A stretch of 64,000 nucleotides of DNA, taken from assembly GCA_937923405.1 (NCBI GenBank), contig CALDUY010000008.1:124001-188000 (forward strand). The letters are read 5' to 3'. Shown one piece after another: positions 8,604 to 17,424 of this stretch (within the stretch, counting starts at the first letter, position 1; each line of letters opens with the position of its first letter). The notes under the pieces are model-generated. The model searched no databases. It was not told where the DNA came from and worked only from the letters and a program-made list of their open reading frames with translations. A program made the position numbers and the translations under genes. This DNA is from an uncultured Gemmataceae bacterium. GTDB taxonomy: Bacteria; Planctomycetota; Planctomycetia; Gemmatales; Gemmataceae.

Positions 8604-9785
8604 TTATGGGCATCTCTTTTTCGGATGTTCGTGAGTTGATCGCCGGAAAAATCTTCCAAATAAGTATAAACAGGTCAGTCCACTTAACAACAGACTGTGT
8701 GGTTCGGGAATAGCTGTAGGAGCAAAAGATACGCCACGAAACGCGGTTCCCACCGGAGCTGTAGCTAGCAACGTGAATGTCCCTGAAATCGTTTGATTGA
8801 ATGCAGATGTGTCTCGGAAATGTTGCAAGGTATTTTCAGAGACCGTACCTGTACCGGTAGTGACGTATAAATCAACAAATGAACCTTTTCTAATACCAGT
8901 AATTCCATTTAGTCGTCCAGAGAAATCGATCGTACCTGCCGAATTCCAATTGATTCCATCTTCAGTATAGTATTTTTGCAAACTAAGTGTCTCTCGTTGA
9001 TTGGCAACGTAGAGTGTATCTGGAACCCCATTGTTATCCTGATCGAGAATAACAAATCCTACCGCATCTTGAATCTCAGGCACTGTAACCAACACAGTTA
9101 TATCACTGGAACTGGTAGGCAAAGCGGTATTTGTGCGAAAGATGGTAGCATTAGTTGATCCGTACAATTGTCCATTAAAAACGTGAACAACCCGTGTGTC
9201 AGCAGCGTTCACGATCGTACTAACTCCTGTTGCACCGACGAGCATTGTACGCAGTGAACCTGCTGCTCCGTCTTCTGCTCCGCCAGTGTAAAAACGCTCG
9301 CCATCTAAAGTCGTAGCAGAGCGAATTGACATTCCAGAATAATTAGTAGTAGTGGTGGAAAGATTAACTGCACCGGAGTAATCGACTCTCGCGACAACTC
9401 GAACAATATTATTGGCAGGATTCGGATTGCCAGATGTGCTAGTCTGAATGACATCTGAGCGACCGCGTTCTGCGTTATAACCAACAAGTGTGAGATATTG
9501 ACCATCCGCAGATCGGGAAAGGGATCCTTCGAGGGATTGAGAACCGCTCTGTGTCAAGCGCGTACCAGAAGAACCGCTGTTAAAAGTGATCATCGAATCC
9601 GAGACAAAAGATCCTGAAGTCGTGTACTCTCGAAGCGAAACGGCTGTCGCCTTGTTGGATCCAACATTAAGAGTACTGTCACCAACAGTGAGTACAACTA
9701 GATTACCAGGTGTGAACGGTCCAGCTTGGACAAGTAGAGCAAACGATAGTACAAACAGGAAAGCTAAACAGAAGGCACGTAACAT
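8604..9785 (-). CDS. PEP-CTERM surface/exported protein
   Basis: A 393-residue secreted protein. It begins with a signal peptide (MLRAFCLAFLFVLSFALLVQA) and ends with the tripartite PEP-CTERM sorting tail: PEP at about 360-362, a hydrophobic helix, then an Arg-rich cluster (GRFFRRS). The middle is Thr/Ser/Gly-rich and resembles beta-propeller surface proteins, with no catalytic motif seen. PEP-CTERM proteins are sorted and cleaved by exosortase and are typically tied to exopolysaccharide loci, which fits the glycosyltransferases on both sides; no exosortase gene is in the window. GAGGG lies about eight bases before the ATG. It has gaps on both sides, so it is probably a single-gene unit. Confidence 0.85.
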   Translation of the reverse strand: MLRAFCLAFLFVLSFALLVQAGPFTPGNLVVLTVGDSTLNVGSNKATAVSLREYTTSGSFVSDSMITFNSGSSGTRLTQSGSQSLEGSLSRSADGQYLTLVGYNAERGRSDVIQTSTSGNPNPANNIVRVVARVDYSGAVNLSTTTTNYSGMSIRSATTLDGERFYTGGAEDGAAGSLRTMLVGATGVSTIVNAADTRVVHVFNGQLYGSTNATIFRTNTALPTSSSDITVLVTVPEIQDAVGFVILDQDNNGVPDTLYVANQRETLSLQKYYTEDGINWNSAGTIDFSGRLNGITGIRKGSFVDLYVTTGTGTVSENTLQHFRDTSAFNQTISGTFTLLATAPVGTAFRGVSFAPTAIPEPHSLLLSGLTCLYLFGRFFRRSTHEHPKKRCP

Positions 9786-9966
9786 GGTGCAGGCCCTCTT
9801 GGAAAAAGGATTAAATGTGAATGTGTCTCGTTGTCGTAAAAATAGATTTAATCCCTCTCATTTAAAATCTATTAAAAGACATCATTGTTGTAGAGATTAC
9901 ATCCGCTAGTTTCAAAAGAAAAGGAAAAAGTGAAACTGATCAATCTTTTTCTGGAGCTGGAAAAGA

Positions 9967-11142
9967 CTAGCCAGCAAGTTGGTAGAATGACTTTTCTAAC
10001 TGAATGAGGTGGGATTCTTGAGTGAATCGATGACTATTTTTCCAGGCACCGACTCGCAAACGATGAAGATGTGATGGATCAGAGAGGGCGCGAACGATTG
10101 CATCAGTAAGGCCTGTTACTGTTGGTGGAGTTGGAGCCAATTCACCTGTTTCACCTGGAATCAACCACTCGGTAATTCCACCAACCGCAAAGGCAACGCA
10201 GGGTAAACCGTGACAAGCTGCTTCGAGCCCTACCAATCCAAATGGTTCCGGCCATACACTCGGTACAACAAGTAGATCACAGATTGCCATAAGCTCGCCT
10301 AAGCGAGACGAATCGCACCATCCTAAAAAGTTCGCGTTTACACCGAGTCGGTGCGTAAGAGTACGCCAGTTCCTAAGTTCTGGACCGTCTCCAGCAAAAT
10401 TCAGGACAAGAGGGCCGATAATATACTCAAGCCTCTTCATTGCGGCAATTAACAAATCTCCACCTTTCAGATTAGTAAATCGTCCGACGAATAGTAACTG
10501 TCCCGTGCATTTTCGTGGAGAAGGTTCGCTTTTCAAAGGGGTAAATGTCGTAGGAAATAATGGATTCACATGCACTTGAGATGGTGAAAATCCATGTTTC
10601 AGATACTCGGATTTCATGTAATGACTGGCAACAAGAATACATCTAATCGAATTCAATAATTGATTGCGTTGAGCTTGAACACGATAGTTCCGAAAGAGGT
10701 TCAACGGATTGCGGATTCCACAATTGACAAGATAGTTTAAGCCGAGACAAGAGGAGCTTTGAGTTCGATTGCAAGGGGTTTTTGAACTCCATCCAGTACA
10801 CTTAAACCCTGTCGCACAAACTCCATAGTAATTGTGTGCAAAAAAAACTGTAGGAAAATGGGCGACTAATTGCTGCTCGATAGTAACATCAGAAAGGCCA
10901 TGCAAATAACAAATATCCGGTTGCCAATTGATCGCAGATTGGATAGAGTTCTTGTCAGTAAGGCACCAGATAGGAATATCGGAGCAGTGATGATCAATTA
11001 GCTGGCTCTCAGGAAGATAAGCATATTCGTAAAGCAGAGCAAGAGAATATCCGCGAGCTTGTAATCGAGGCAACAGAGCAGCAAGATAGGTTTCCGCTCC
11101 ACCAATGATGGCTCGAAACGGAGTCGCAATAAGAATTTTCAT
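9967..11142 (-). CDS. GT4-family glycosyltransferase
   Basis: A 391-residue GT-B protein opening with MKILIATPFRAIIGGAETYL. The donor lobe starts at GQLLFVGRFTNLKGGDLLI and carries the E-x7-E motif in EPFGLVGLEAACHG. Between about residues 108 and 140 there is a cysteine-rich insertion (HNYYGVCATGFKC, then further Cys in TPCNRTQSSSC) as found in a GT4 subgroup that may bind a metal or form disulfides. It starts 21 bases after the glgC stop, so the two are probably one transcript. No good Shine-Dalgarno site precedes the ATG. It is not glycogen synthase by length or motif. Base composition is A+T-rich compared with the flanking heme and sigma-factor genes. Confidence 0.88.
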   Translation of the reverse strand: MKILIATPFRAIIGGAETYLAALLPRLQARGYSLALLYEYAYLPESQLIDHHCSDIPIWCLTDKNSIQSAINWQPDICYLHGLSDVTIEQQLVAHFPTVFFAHNYYGVCATGFKCTGWSSKTPCNRTQSSSCLGLNYLVNCGIRNPLNLFRNYRVQAQRNQLLNSIRCILVASHYMKSEYLKHGFSPSQVHVNPLFPTTFTPLKSEPSPRKCTGQLLFVGRFTNLKGGDLLIAAMKRLEYIIGPLVLNFAGDGPELRNWRTLTHRLGVNANFLGWCDSSRLGELMAICDLLVVPSVWPEPFGLVGLEAACHGLPCVAFAVGGITEWLIPGETGELAPTPPTVTGLTDAIVRALSDPSHLHRLRVGAWKNSHRFTQESHLIQLEKSFYQLAG

Positions 11143-11163
11143 TTAATTTTATGATCAAAGATC

Positions 11164-12450
11164 TTAAATGACCGTGCCATCTGGAATGATGGAACCGCGT
11201 GGAATAGTAACGATGCCATCTCGAATGACGTAACAATCTCCTTCACCATCAAGAATACCCTTCTGATTAAGAATCTTGACATTTCGACCGATACGCACAT
11301 CTTTGTCAAGAATGGCACGCTCAACAATACTGTTTTCGCCAATGAGTAAGTCAGGTCGGCCCGCGGCGCGGTTGGCGGTTCGCTCGGCATCAGTCTCGAA
11401 ACGATCGGCCCCCAACATGACGGTATCGCGTAGAATCACCCCCCGGGCGATGCGACTGCGCACCCCAACGACACAGCGTTCGAGGTCCGCCCCCTCCATG
11501 ATGACGCAACCATCACTGACCAGACAATGCTTGAGGCGAGCACCCAAAACACGAGAGGCAGGCAAGAATCGCATGCGGGTGTAGATCACTCCATCGGGAC
11601 TATGAAAATCGAAGGGAGGATTATCAGTCGCCAATTGCAAGTTCGCCTCATGATAAGCCTTCACAGTCCCTAGATCTTCCCAATAACCATCAAAAATATG
11701 AGACTGAACATGATAAGACTTGATGTTTCTGGGAAATACTTCCTTGCCAAAATCAGTGGCTAATGGTCGTTGATTGAGCATCTCGAGCAAGGCTTTGCGC
11801 GTGAACATGTAGATCCCCATGCTCGCCAAATGTTCACGGCCTTTGGGATCGATCCCCTTCTCGACAACATAATTCATCGGGCTTCGAGCAGCCTGGATGG
11901 CATCCTCAGTCTGCGGTTTCTCCACAAATCCAATCACTCGACCAGTATTATCTAGCTGCATCACCCCCAAACCGGGAACCTGATCGCGAGGAACAGGTAA
12001 AACAGCGATAGTCACATCTGCATTCGTTTCCTTGTGCGTCTTCAACAGGTGCTGAAAATCCATGCGATAGAGTTGATCGCCTGAGAGAATCAGCACATGC
12101 TTGCAAGGATCCTCGACGACGTAGCGGATCTGCTGGCGAACGGCGTCAGCGGTGCCTTGATACCAGTCGGCAGCCTCATTAGTTTGCTGGGCGGCCAACA
12201 CCTCAACAAAACCACGACTAAATGGATCGAATTTATAGGTATTGGCGATATGTCGATGCAAACTCACGGACAGAAATTGAGTCAACACATAAATACGCTG
12301 CATGCCACTGTTGATGCAGTTACTGATGGGAATATCTATCAATCGATACTTGCCTGCCACTGGAACAGCGGGCTTGGAGCGTAGTTGTGTCAATGGATAC
12401 AGTCGAGTGCCTCGTCCTCCACCTAGGATGAGGCTTAATACTTCTTGCAT
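11164..12450 (-). CDS. glgC: Glucose-1-phosphate adenylyltransferase
   Basis: A 428-residue enzyme that makes ADP-glucose from ATP and glucose-1-phosphate. The N-terminal nucleotidyltransferase domain carries [15 protein letters not shown] with the pyrophosphorylase loop, then [15 protein letters not shown] and SNCINSG. The C-terminal part shows the left-handed beta-helix hexapeptide pattern ([17 protein letters not shown]). The ATG at 12450 is preferred because GAGG lies about eight bases upstream and the glycine loop then starts at the usual distance; an in-frame ATG at 12477 would add nine residues. No glgA, glgB or glgP is nearby; a GT4 gene follows instead, so ADP-glucose may serve glycogen elsewhere or a glycan here. 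Confidence 0.93.
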   Translation of the reverse strand: MQEVLSLILGGGRGTRLYPLTQLRSKPAVPVAGKYRLIDIPISNCINSGMQRIYVLTQFLSVSLHRHIANTYKFDPFSRGFVEVLAAQQTNEAADWYQGTADAVRQQIRYVVEDPCKHVLILSGDQLYRMDFQHLLKTHKETNADVTIAVLPVPRDQVPGLGVMQLDNTGRVIGFVEKPQTEDAIQAARSPMNYVVEKGIDPKGREHLASMGIYMFTRKALLEMLNQRPLATDFGKEVFPRNIKSYHVQSHIFDGYWEDLGTVKAYHEANLQLATDNPPFDFHSPDGVIYTRMRFLPASRVLGARLKHCLVSDGCVIMEGADLERCVVGVRSRIARGVILRDTVMLGADRFETDAERTANRAAGRPDLLIGENSIVERAILDKDVRIGRNVKILNQKGILDGEGDCYVIRDGIVTIPRGSIIPDGTVI

Positions 12451-12551
12451 GATTGGCCTCGTTGTGACAGGCCCCAACTTGTGAGGCAGCTGCCTCGTTG
12501 AATCTACCTTGGGCTATGGTATCAGAAGATGCACTGTAGACGAACCTGGTT

Positions 12552-13928
12552 TTATGGAGCAAGTCGGTTTCCGACGAGATCGGCGTGAATCCGTTTCGCC
12601 AGCAGGCTCGACTGTTCGACGCAATCGTTGATGGCCACTCCTCGAAAAGCACTGCCGCCCAAGTACAACCCTGGGTACTGAGCTAATCGCTGTTCAATTC
12701 GCATCACTCGATCAAGATGGCCAACGAAATACTGTGGGATCGCTCGGTGCCAGCGCACGAGGTGCTGAAACTGAGGAATGGCCCGTATTCCCAGAGCCAG
12801 CTTAAGTTCGCGTCGAACCGTTTTTACTAACTGCTCGTCAGTCCACTGTAACTGATCCCGTCGGTGCCAACCTCCACACAAAGCGCGTAGTAAAATGTGC
12901 TGTTGTTTAGCACGGCCTGGATAGATCGACGAACACCACTGCACTCCTAACAGGTCTCGACGATCGCGCTGTGGAGTTAAATAGCCGAATCCATTAAGCG
13001 AGTGCGGAACGTCCGTTCGTCGAAAGCCCAACGCGACAACTACGACTGCGTTGTAAGCGATCCCCGCAAGTAGTTCGGCTAGTTCAGGATCAACGGAGAG
13101 AAGCAGTTCCGCTTGGCGATAGGCCGGACAGGTTAGAACGACAGAATCAGCTCGGAACCGCTCATGCTCCGTCTCCACAGCCCATCCCGATTCGGTTCTA
13201 AAAAGGGAATGCACAGGAGAGGAGACCTTCGGGGGTTGACGTAATCGGTCCACTAGTCCTCGAATGAGAACATTCAGTCCTTCACGCATCGACCAGAGCT
13301 TGCCGACGCGTTGAGTCAGATTCGCTCGCTGTCGCCGAGCAGCGATCATTCCTGCGATCACACTGCCATGCTCACGCACCCAAGAGACCAGTCGCGGAAA
13401 GCACGCCTGCACACTCAAGAGCTTGGGATCACCCGCCAGAATTCCGGTGACAAATGGATCGACCAGAACTCGACTCACTTCGTCGCCGACACGCCATCTC
13501 GCAAAGGAATCGATCGACTCCTCGCCCCGTTCGGAACGAGGCGGGCGATAGCGTTCCAGCAATAGCCGAAGTTTGGCGATCCAGCTGAGCAAATCACTGC
13601 GTAAAAATTCGGAAAGACTTCCCGGAAGTAAGCGAAGTCGTTCTTGCAAGAAGAGAAAGCGATTCTTGGAAGCGGCTTGGCTAGCTGAGATCAACTGGTC
13701 TTCAAGACCGATTTCACGGACCAACTGGAGAGTGGCAGGGTTGTTGTCTGGGAAACCATTAGGCCCTGTTTCAACGAGATACCCCTCGCGGCGAACTGTA
13801 CGAATAACTCCGCCACACTCGGACGCCTCCTCCAGAAGTACGATGTCGGCATCCGGCAGCAGTTGCTGCAAGCGAAAACTGGTGGTCAAGCCAGAAATAC
13901 CAGCCCCGACAACGATAACGCGCGACAT
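12552..13928 (-). CDS. hemG: Protoporphyrinogen oxidase (FAD-dependent)
   Basis: A 458-residue flavoprotein of the oxygen-dependent PPOX type, which oxidises protoporphyrinogen IX to protoporphyrin IX late in heme synthesis. The FAD-binding dinucleotide fold is at the N-terminus (VIVVGAGISGLTTSFRL, about 4-20) with the acidic end LLEEASECGGVIRT; ETGPNGFPDNNP follows as in PPOX enzymes. The C-terminal FAD contact is PGLYLGGSAFRGVAINDCVE. Length matches the family (about 450-480). AGGAT lies directly before the ATG. No other heme genes are visible. The family also holds other amine-oxidase-like enzymes, but the N-terminal motif strongly suggests PPOX. Confidence 0.88.
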   Translation of the reverse strand: MSRVIVVGAGISGLTTSFRLQQLLPDADIVLLEEASECGGVIRTVRREGYLVETGPNGFPDNNPATLQLVREIGLEDQLISASQAASKNRFLFLQERLRLLPGSLSEFLRSDLLSWIAKLRLLLERYRPPRSERGEESIDSFARWRVGDEVSRVLVDPFVTGILAGDPKLLSVQACFPRLVSWVREHGSVIAGMIAARRQRANLTQRVGKLWSMREGLNVLIRGLVDRLRQPPKVSSPVHSLFRTESGWAVETEHERFRADSVVLTCPAYRQAELLLSVDPELAELLAGIAYNAVVVVALGFRRTDVPHSLNGFGYLTPQRDRRDLLGVQWCSSIYPGRAKQQHILLRALCGGWHRRDQLQWTDEQLVKTVRRELKLALGIRAIPQFQHLVRWHRAIPQYFVGHLDRVMRIEQRLAQYPGLYLGGSAFRGVAINDCVEQSSLLAKRIHADLVGNRLAP

Positions 13929-13964
13929 ATCCTACTTTCGACGGTCGCTTGAATCTGGCAAAAG

Positions 13965-15317
13965 TCACTCCGACTTTGTAGAGGATTCCTCGGTAGCAGA
14001 CGGCTCCGACTTCTTAGATCGTGAGGTTCGAGTAGTTGACGAAGTTTTTCGAGTTCGTGTCGAGGTCGATTTCGATCGTGTCGAACGTGAACGAGTTCGC
14101 GAGGCAGGTTTTTGCTCCTGTTCGGCGATCGGCTTTTCCGCGTGCGGCTCCGCAGCGACAACTGGCTCAGCGAATGGAGGCTCGGCAGCGACCTCAGGAG
14201 GAGAAGGGACCGGTGGGGTGGAAGTGTCGGCTTCAAACAGATCTTGCTCGAAGGAACTTGCTGGCGTGACAACAACTGGAGAGGGAGCAACCTCGATACC
14301 CACAACAGGACCGGGAGGGGGAATTTCAACCGGTTGAAAGCCCTGCACCACAGTCGGCTGACCATGTTGCCCCACGCCATTGTTTTGCTGGGCAGCTCCG
14401 GAACCTCGACGGCGACGACGACGGCCTCGTTTACGCGGCCCGGCAGTCATCGGATCACCAGGCTGACCGGGTAACGTAGGCACCGGTCCCACAAATTGTG
14501 GAGTCGGTGGAATCGCGTCGGCAGCGCTGGCCGTGATGGTTTGCGGGCGAGGTCCGGCGTGCATCTCGGAACCGAATCGTGTCACCACATAGGTGCGACT
14601 TCGCTTGTCAGTCTCTAACTCCAGAATTCCTTCACGTTGGGCGTCTTCAAGCAACTCACTGAAAGTGCGGTAACCGTGGTAGGTCTCATTGAAAGAAGGC
14701 TTCTTTCGCTTGATCGTGTCCTTAATCATGCTCGACCAGAGATATTCTTTGTTCTCACGTCGTAGGGCCGCTAATGACTCCAACAGCAGTTCAAAGGCCT
14801 TTCGTTTTTGCTCCGGGATATGACTGATAATCGACGGAGCAAGGCGCGGCGGTTGGCCTAGATCTTCGTAATAGATGAACTCGTCGCAGTTGTCGCGCAG
14901 CAGATCCGAGGTCGAATCCTGCATCCCCAGACCGATAACGTGTTTGCCGAGTTCCTTTAGTTTGGATACCAACGGGGAAAAATCACTGTCGCCAGAGACA
15001 ATGACAAAAGTATTGATATGTTCTTTTGAGAAGGACAAATCCATGGCATCAACAACAAGACGGATATCAGCGCTGTTTTTGCCGCTTTGTCCACGTCGGG
15101 GAATTTCGATTAGTTCGATGGCCGCCTCATGTAGTGCATGCGTAAAGTGGGAAAATCGACTCCAATCCGCGTAAGCTTTCTTGGCGACGATTTTGCCCTT
15201 TTCGACCATCCGCTCCAACACTCGAGTGATATCGAAGCGTTCACGACGGCCCTGAAAGCCGAGCGCCAGATTTTCAAAATCGATGAATATGGCTAGGGAG
15301 CGTTCGCCTTCAGCCAC
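13965..15317 (-). CDS. NYN-domain putative RNase with OST-HTH/LOTUS domain and basic tail
   Basis: A 450-residue three-part protein. Residues ~7-150 are a NYN (PIN-like) domain: FIDFENLA with Asp13, SADIRLVVDAMD with Asp84 and Asp90, and VSGDSDFSPLV with Asp110/Asp112, the expected acidic metal-binding set. Residues ~170-245 fit an OST-HTH/LOTUS RNA-binding winged helix (SSMIKDTIKRKKPSFNE, then GYRTFSELLEDAQREGIL). The last ~200 residues are disordered: Pro-rich, with a GRRRRRRGSG patch and a terminal Arg/Ser/Thr/Lys-rich repeat. The start is GTG at 15317, with GAGG five bases upstream. NYN plus OST-HTH fusions are known in bacteria and in eukaryotic MARF1; an RNA-cleaving role is inferred, and targets are unknown. 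Confidence 0.85.
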   Translation of the reverse strand: MAEGERSLAIFIDFENLALGFQGRRERFDITRVLERMVEKGKIVAKKAYADWSRFSHFTHALHEAAIELIEIPRRGQSGKNSADIRLVVDAMDLSFSKEHINTFVIVSGDSDFSPLVSKLKELGKHVIGLGMQDSTSDLLRDNCDEFIYYEDLGQPPRLAPSIISHIPEQKRKAFELLLESLAALRRENKEYLWSSMIKDTIKRKKPSFNETYHGYRTFSELLEDAQREGILELETDKRSRTYVVTRFGSEMHAGPRPQTITASAADAIPPTPQFVGPVPTLPGQPGDPMTAGPRKRGRRRRRRGSGAAQQNNGVGQHGQPTVVQGFQPVEIPPPGPVVGIEVAPSPVVVTPASSFEQDLFEADTSTPPVPSPPEVAAEPPFAEPVVAAEPHAEKPIAEQEQKPASRTRSRSTRSKSTSTRTRKTSSTTRTSRSKKSEPSATEESSTKSE

Positions 15318-15447
15318 GGCAACCTCGCGTAGGCTAGAAACGGAAAGACCTGAAGTGATAGTGTAACGAGCTTGGAGAAGCCAGAAAAGAGAGATCGCCT
15401 CGGATAATAGCAGGCATCGCCACTAAGACCGAACGATCCGGCATATT

Positions 15448-15481
15448 AGCAACAGCCTTCAGAATTCCAAAGGCTGTTGCT
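15448..15481 (-). terminator. Hairpin terminator below the helical periplasmic protein gene
   Basis: A 12-bp perfect stem (AGCAACAGCCTT at 15448-15459 with AAGGCTGTTGCT at 15470-15481) with a 10-base loop lies just downstream of the gene ending at 15515. There is no strong U-tract on the minus strand, so termination efficiency is uncertain. Confidence 0.55.
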
Positions 15482-15514
15482 GAAAATTGATGGACCGTTC
15501 AGAAAATCAAACGA

Positions 15515-16192
15515 TTAAAAGTCATCCCGCTTCTTCTTTCCACCCTTGCCGAACGGATTGGTCATGAATTCGCCCTTGAATTCTTCGCCCTGCATCTCTT
15601 TCCAGGTCTTCTTCTGCTCGTCCGTAAACGACTTGGTAATCTTGGTGAACGAATCTTTGCTCAGCCCCGTGATCTTGGTCATGATGCCCCGCAGCTTCTC
15701 GCGATCTCCTTGAGCGTCTTCAAAGACTTCCTTGACATCCTGTTCCAGACCAGAGAGAGTGGACTTAACCGTTTCCTTCTGTTTCTCGGTCATGTTCAGA
15801 GCCTTCTGGACATCCTCACGAGCAAAGATCGAAGGTTGGCTACTGCGGACAGCCATTTGAATCTCGAGTTCAAACAGTCGTTTTTTCTGGGCCGAAGTAA
15901 ATCCGTCGCGCAGCTTCTTGAGAGTCTTAGTCTGCTCTTCCTGGGCTTTGGTAATCGCCTCACGATCGCCCTCCTGGAAGGCCGCACGCATCGCTTGCAT
16001 CATCTCATTGCGAGCATCGGTAATTGTTTTGATCTGATCCTCGGTAAGCTTCAATTCCTTTTGAACGTCCTTGTTGGTCAGCAGCATGTTGCCATCCATG
16101 CCTTTGCCGATCATGCCCCCGAAGGGGAATTGGGCCATGATGGGTAAGCAAATCAGGCCTGCCATCACCAATGTCATCACAAACTTGCGCAT
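15515..16192 (-). CDS. Exported helical protein, Spy/CpxP-like in character
   Basis: A 225-residue protein. The ATG at 16192 is chosen because AAGGAGAG lies seven bases upstream and a clean signal peptide follows (MRKFVMTLVMAGLICLPIMA); an in-frame start at 16231 would put 13 polar residues before it. The mature part is mostly helical and highly charged and carries the repeated pattern LKLTEDQIKTITD and LNMTEKQKETVKS, which resembles the LTxxQ repeats of the Spy/CpxP periplasmic chaperone group. A Gly/Lys-rich C-terminus ends the protein. The role is unknown; a periplasmic binding or stress function is an inference from the repeat alone. Confidence 0.65.
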   Translation of the reverse strand: MRKFVMTLVMAGLICLPIMAQFPFGGMIGKGMDGNMLLTNKDVQKELKLTEDQIKTITDARNEMMQAMRAAFQEGDREAITKAQEEQTKTLKKLRDGFTSAQKKRLFELEIQMAVRSSQPSIFAREDVQKALNMTEKQKETVKSTLSGLEQDVKEVFEDAQGDREKLRGIMTKITGLSKDSFTKITKSFTDEQKKTWKEMQGEEFKGEFMTNPFGKGGKKKRDDF

Positions 16193-16347
16193 TTCATCTC
16201 TCCTTGAGGTCGAAACAGGGGAAAACACCACAGCCGTTCACCTGTTCCCGCCGTGGGTACAGTAGACGGGGTCAAAGGTGATAACCCCGATTGGTGAAAC
16301 CTGTTTCGGAAGTGGTGAAGAGATTATCGCAACGAGTAGAAAAACGG

Positions 16348-16378
16348 AAAGAGGCAAGGAACTACCTCCCGCCTCTTT
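16348..16378 (-). terminator. Hairpin terminator below the TIGR03009-type gene
   Basis: An 8-bp stem (AAAGAGGC at 16348-16355, GCCTCTTT at 16371-16378) with a 15-base loop lies 30 bases beyond the stop at 16409. On the minus strand it is followed by CCGTTTTTC, so it looks rho-independent for that gene. Confidence 0.6.
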
Positions 16379-16408
16379 TCTGAACTTGTTGAAGGTGCTT
16401 ACTTGTTC

Positions 16409-17272
16409 TTACTTGTTGGAAGGACGAATAACCCGCGGTGGGTTGGTATTTTCGCCTGCCGGAACAGGAGTACCGCCTCCTGCGGTTGGACTATTGTTCG
16501 AGGCTCGCGACACCGGCACCAGCTTCCAACCCGAAGGGACGCGAGGGGCATCGAAGACAGAACGAGGAATGTCGGTACCAACCCGCAGTCGGGGAATATC
16601 CCAGGTGACTTCGGTCCCATTGACTTGCTCGAACCAAAGCTGGCGAGGTAAAAAGCTGTCTTTGTTCAACACCAGACGCGCGCGGTTGAAATCGCTCTTG
16701 TCAGCAGGGTAACGAGGCTGAATATCGACATAAATGTAGTGAGCATCCTCTTTGACCAAAGTCAACCCGAACTTCCGCTTCGCCTCTTCGGCCCTCATGC
16801 CGAACAGTAAGCCGAGAAAACCGTCGTCGGCCACTTGGCCCGGTTTTGGCTTGGGCAGTTCGTAGGCGCGGATCTCTTTCTGCGGCGGGAAGAACTGATA
16901 CAGATAAGTGCCAGTGCAAATCACTTTATCCGCGATCTCGGTTTTTCCCTCCTGACGCAGTTCCAAGAAAGCCAAGTTCAGGGTCGTCGCTCCTGAGCCT
17001 GCCTTCATGTATTTGGCTGAACCGACGAACTTGGTTAGACTGCCAAACGACTTGTCCTTGTCGATGCGGGCGATCTCGGCTTCGAGCGTGGTGATCTTCT
17101 TCATCTCCTGCTCCCAGCGAAGCAGGTACTGATCCAGTTTGGGATTGTTGGCCGGAGCAGTGACAGCGGGGGGATTCGTGTTGCCGGCATTACCGATTGG
17201 CGTAGTGGTTTGGGCACTGGCCAGGGCACCGGTCACAAGCAGGCCGGTCAAGACGAACACGGGAACTCGCAT
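16409..17272 (-). CDS. Secreted TIGR03009-type protein
   Basis: A 287-residue protein that I match to the TIGR03009 domain family, found mainly in planctomycetes and without a known role. The ATG at 17272 is supported by GAGGAGG seven bases upstream and by the signal peptide MRVPVFVLTGLLVTGALASA; a longer in-frame start would bury it. The mature chain has a Pro/Asn-rich linker, then a domain with YLRWEQEMKKITTLEA and the later QLWFEQVNGTEVTWDIPRL, reminiscent of outer-membrane lipoprotein-sorting (LolA/LolB-like) folds. The C-terminus is a low-complexity Pro/Thr/Gly tail. Function unknown; the envelope location is well supported. Confidence 0.7.
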   Translation of the reverse strand: MRVPVFVLTGLLVTGALASAQTTTPIGNAGNTNPPAVTAPANNPKLDQYLLRWEQEMKKITTLEAEIARIDKDKSFGSLTKFVGSAKYMKAGSGATTLNLAFLELRQEGKTEIADKVICTGTYLYQFFPPQKEIRAYELPKPKPGQVADDGFLGLLFGMRAEEAKRKFGLTLVKEDAHYIYVDIQPRYPADKSDFNRARLVLNKDSFLPRQLWFEQVNGTEVTWDIPRLRVGTDIPRSVFDAPRVPSGWKLVPVSRASNNSPTAGGGTPVPAGENTNPPRVIRPSNK

Positions 17273-17378
17273 CGAACTCCTCCTCTGGGCCGGGTCAAGT
17301 CTCGCACGGCGGGAACCGCGCACTCGCGCCTATACCAGATTCAGCGATCCCGAGAAAAGGCGTCTTTTCCAGGCTAGA

Positions 17379-17410
17379 GCAGAGCGCGCCTGGAATCTAG
17401 CACGCTCTGC
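17379..17410 (-). terminator. Hairpin below the aldehyde dehydrogenase gene
   Basis: GCAGAGCG (17379-17386) pairs with CGCTCTGC (17403-17410) across a 16-base loop, 14 bases past the dehydrogenase stop. No clear U-tract follows on the minus strand; a probable but not certain terminator. Confidence 0.45.
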
Positions 17411-17424
17411 CGAACCTCTGGTCC

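Noticed and set aside
13573..14337. Plus-strand frame of 254 codons opposite the basic tail of the NYN protein
   Set aside because: Its Ser/Arg-rich sequence is the complement of a low-complexity tail; no ribosome site or domain supports it.
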